From contig JAGPHL010000037.1 of assembly GCA_018055515.1 (NCBI GenBank), forward strand, positions 3,380 through 17,496: 14,117 bases of DNA, read 5' to 3'. This DNA is from Anaerolineae bacterium. Lineage in GTDB: Bacteria > Chloroflexota > Anaerolineae > B4-G1 > SLSP01. Each line of letters begins with the position of its first letter. The stretch's first letter is position 1. The notes under the pieces were generated by a model. It ran no database searches and was not told the DNA's origin. It saw nothing but the letters and a program-made list of their open reading frames with translations. The position numbers and the translations under genes are program-made. Below are positions 14,085 to 14,117 of this stretch, piece after piece.

Positions 14085-14112
14085 ATGATACACCGGTTAA
14101 CGGAAAAGGCAA
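14085..14112 (-). promoter_or_regulatory. Promoter of rpe
   Basis: On the minus strand TTGCCT (14107-14112), a 16-base spacer, then TATCAT (14085-14090). The -10 ends only 9 bases before the rpe ATG, so the leader would be about 0-3 bases. The hexamers and spacer closely resemble the rpmB promoter. Confidence 0.6.
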
Positions 14113-14117
14113 CCGAA

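Noticed and set aside
14076..14093. GTG start six codons upstream for rpe
   Set aside because: It lies upstream of the likely -10 element, has no ribosome site, and would add residues before the normal Rpe N-terminus.
1..14117. CRISPR arrays, insertion sequences, tRNA genes or a defence island
   Set aside because: No spaced direct repeats, transposase motifs, terminal inverted repeats or tRNA-like cloverleaf were seen; every gene but two is a recognisable housekeeping type.

Overview
The window looks like the chromosome of a GC-rich member of the Chloroflexota, probably in or near the class Anaerolineae. This is inferred from high GC, a Chloroflexota-like gene order (rpmB / Asp23 / fatty-acid kinase / DegV pair / recG / coaD / rpmF / Asp23 / nusB) and a large SH3b-plus-glycosidase-fold protein. 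The assignment rests on recognition, not on a search. I see no mobile element, CRISPR array, tRNA or rRNA. Almost all sequence is coding, and no gene-free stretch exceeds 200 bases.

Layout. (a) 1-2676, plus strand: the 3' part of a large modular protein whose start lies outside the window. It has a partial barrel-like domain, four SH3b-like domains, then a clan-GH-A-like barrel. (b) 2706-2736: a strong hairpin shared by this gene and the convergent gene at 2757-4073, a GTPase of the cyclic 2,3-diphosphoglycerate synthetase family. (c) 4272-5486, minus strand: rpmF, an Asp23-family protein and nusB, ending in two tandem terminators. A further hairpin separates rpmF from the other two. (d) 5625-6092, minus strand: a short coiled-coil protein resembling SepIVA/DivIVA. 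(e) 6239-13055, minus strand: a tight six-gene operon of Asp23 (YloU-like), fakA, two fakB (DegV), recG and coaD, with gaps of 14, 8, 5, 50 and -1 bases. (f) 13132-13311, plus strand: rpmB, transcribed divergently from that operon. (g) 13401-14075, minus strand: rpe, convergent with rpmB across a shared terminator.

How the genes fit together. The central operon combines envelope-lipid metabolism (a fatty-acid kinase with two fatty-acid carriers, and an Asp23 partner), coenzyme A synthesis (CoaD) and DNA repair (RecG). The flanks carry translation and transcription genes (L28, L32, NusB). The two Asp23 paralogues sit beside the same partners as in Bacillus subtilis: YloU beside YloV/FakA, and YqhY beside NusB. 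I saw no clearly new multi-gene system. The most interesting points are the SepIVA-like coiled-coil protein, the two divergent FakB paralogues, the bacterial cDPG-synthetase-like GTPase, the two-barrel SH3b protein, and a symmetric divergent promoter between rpmB and the Asp23-fak operon.
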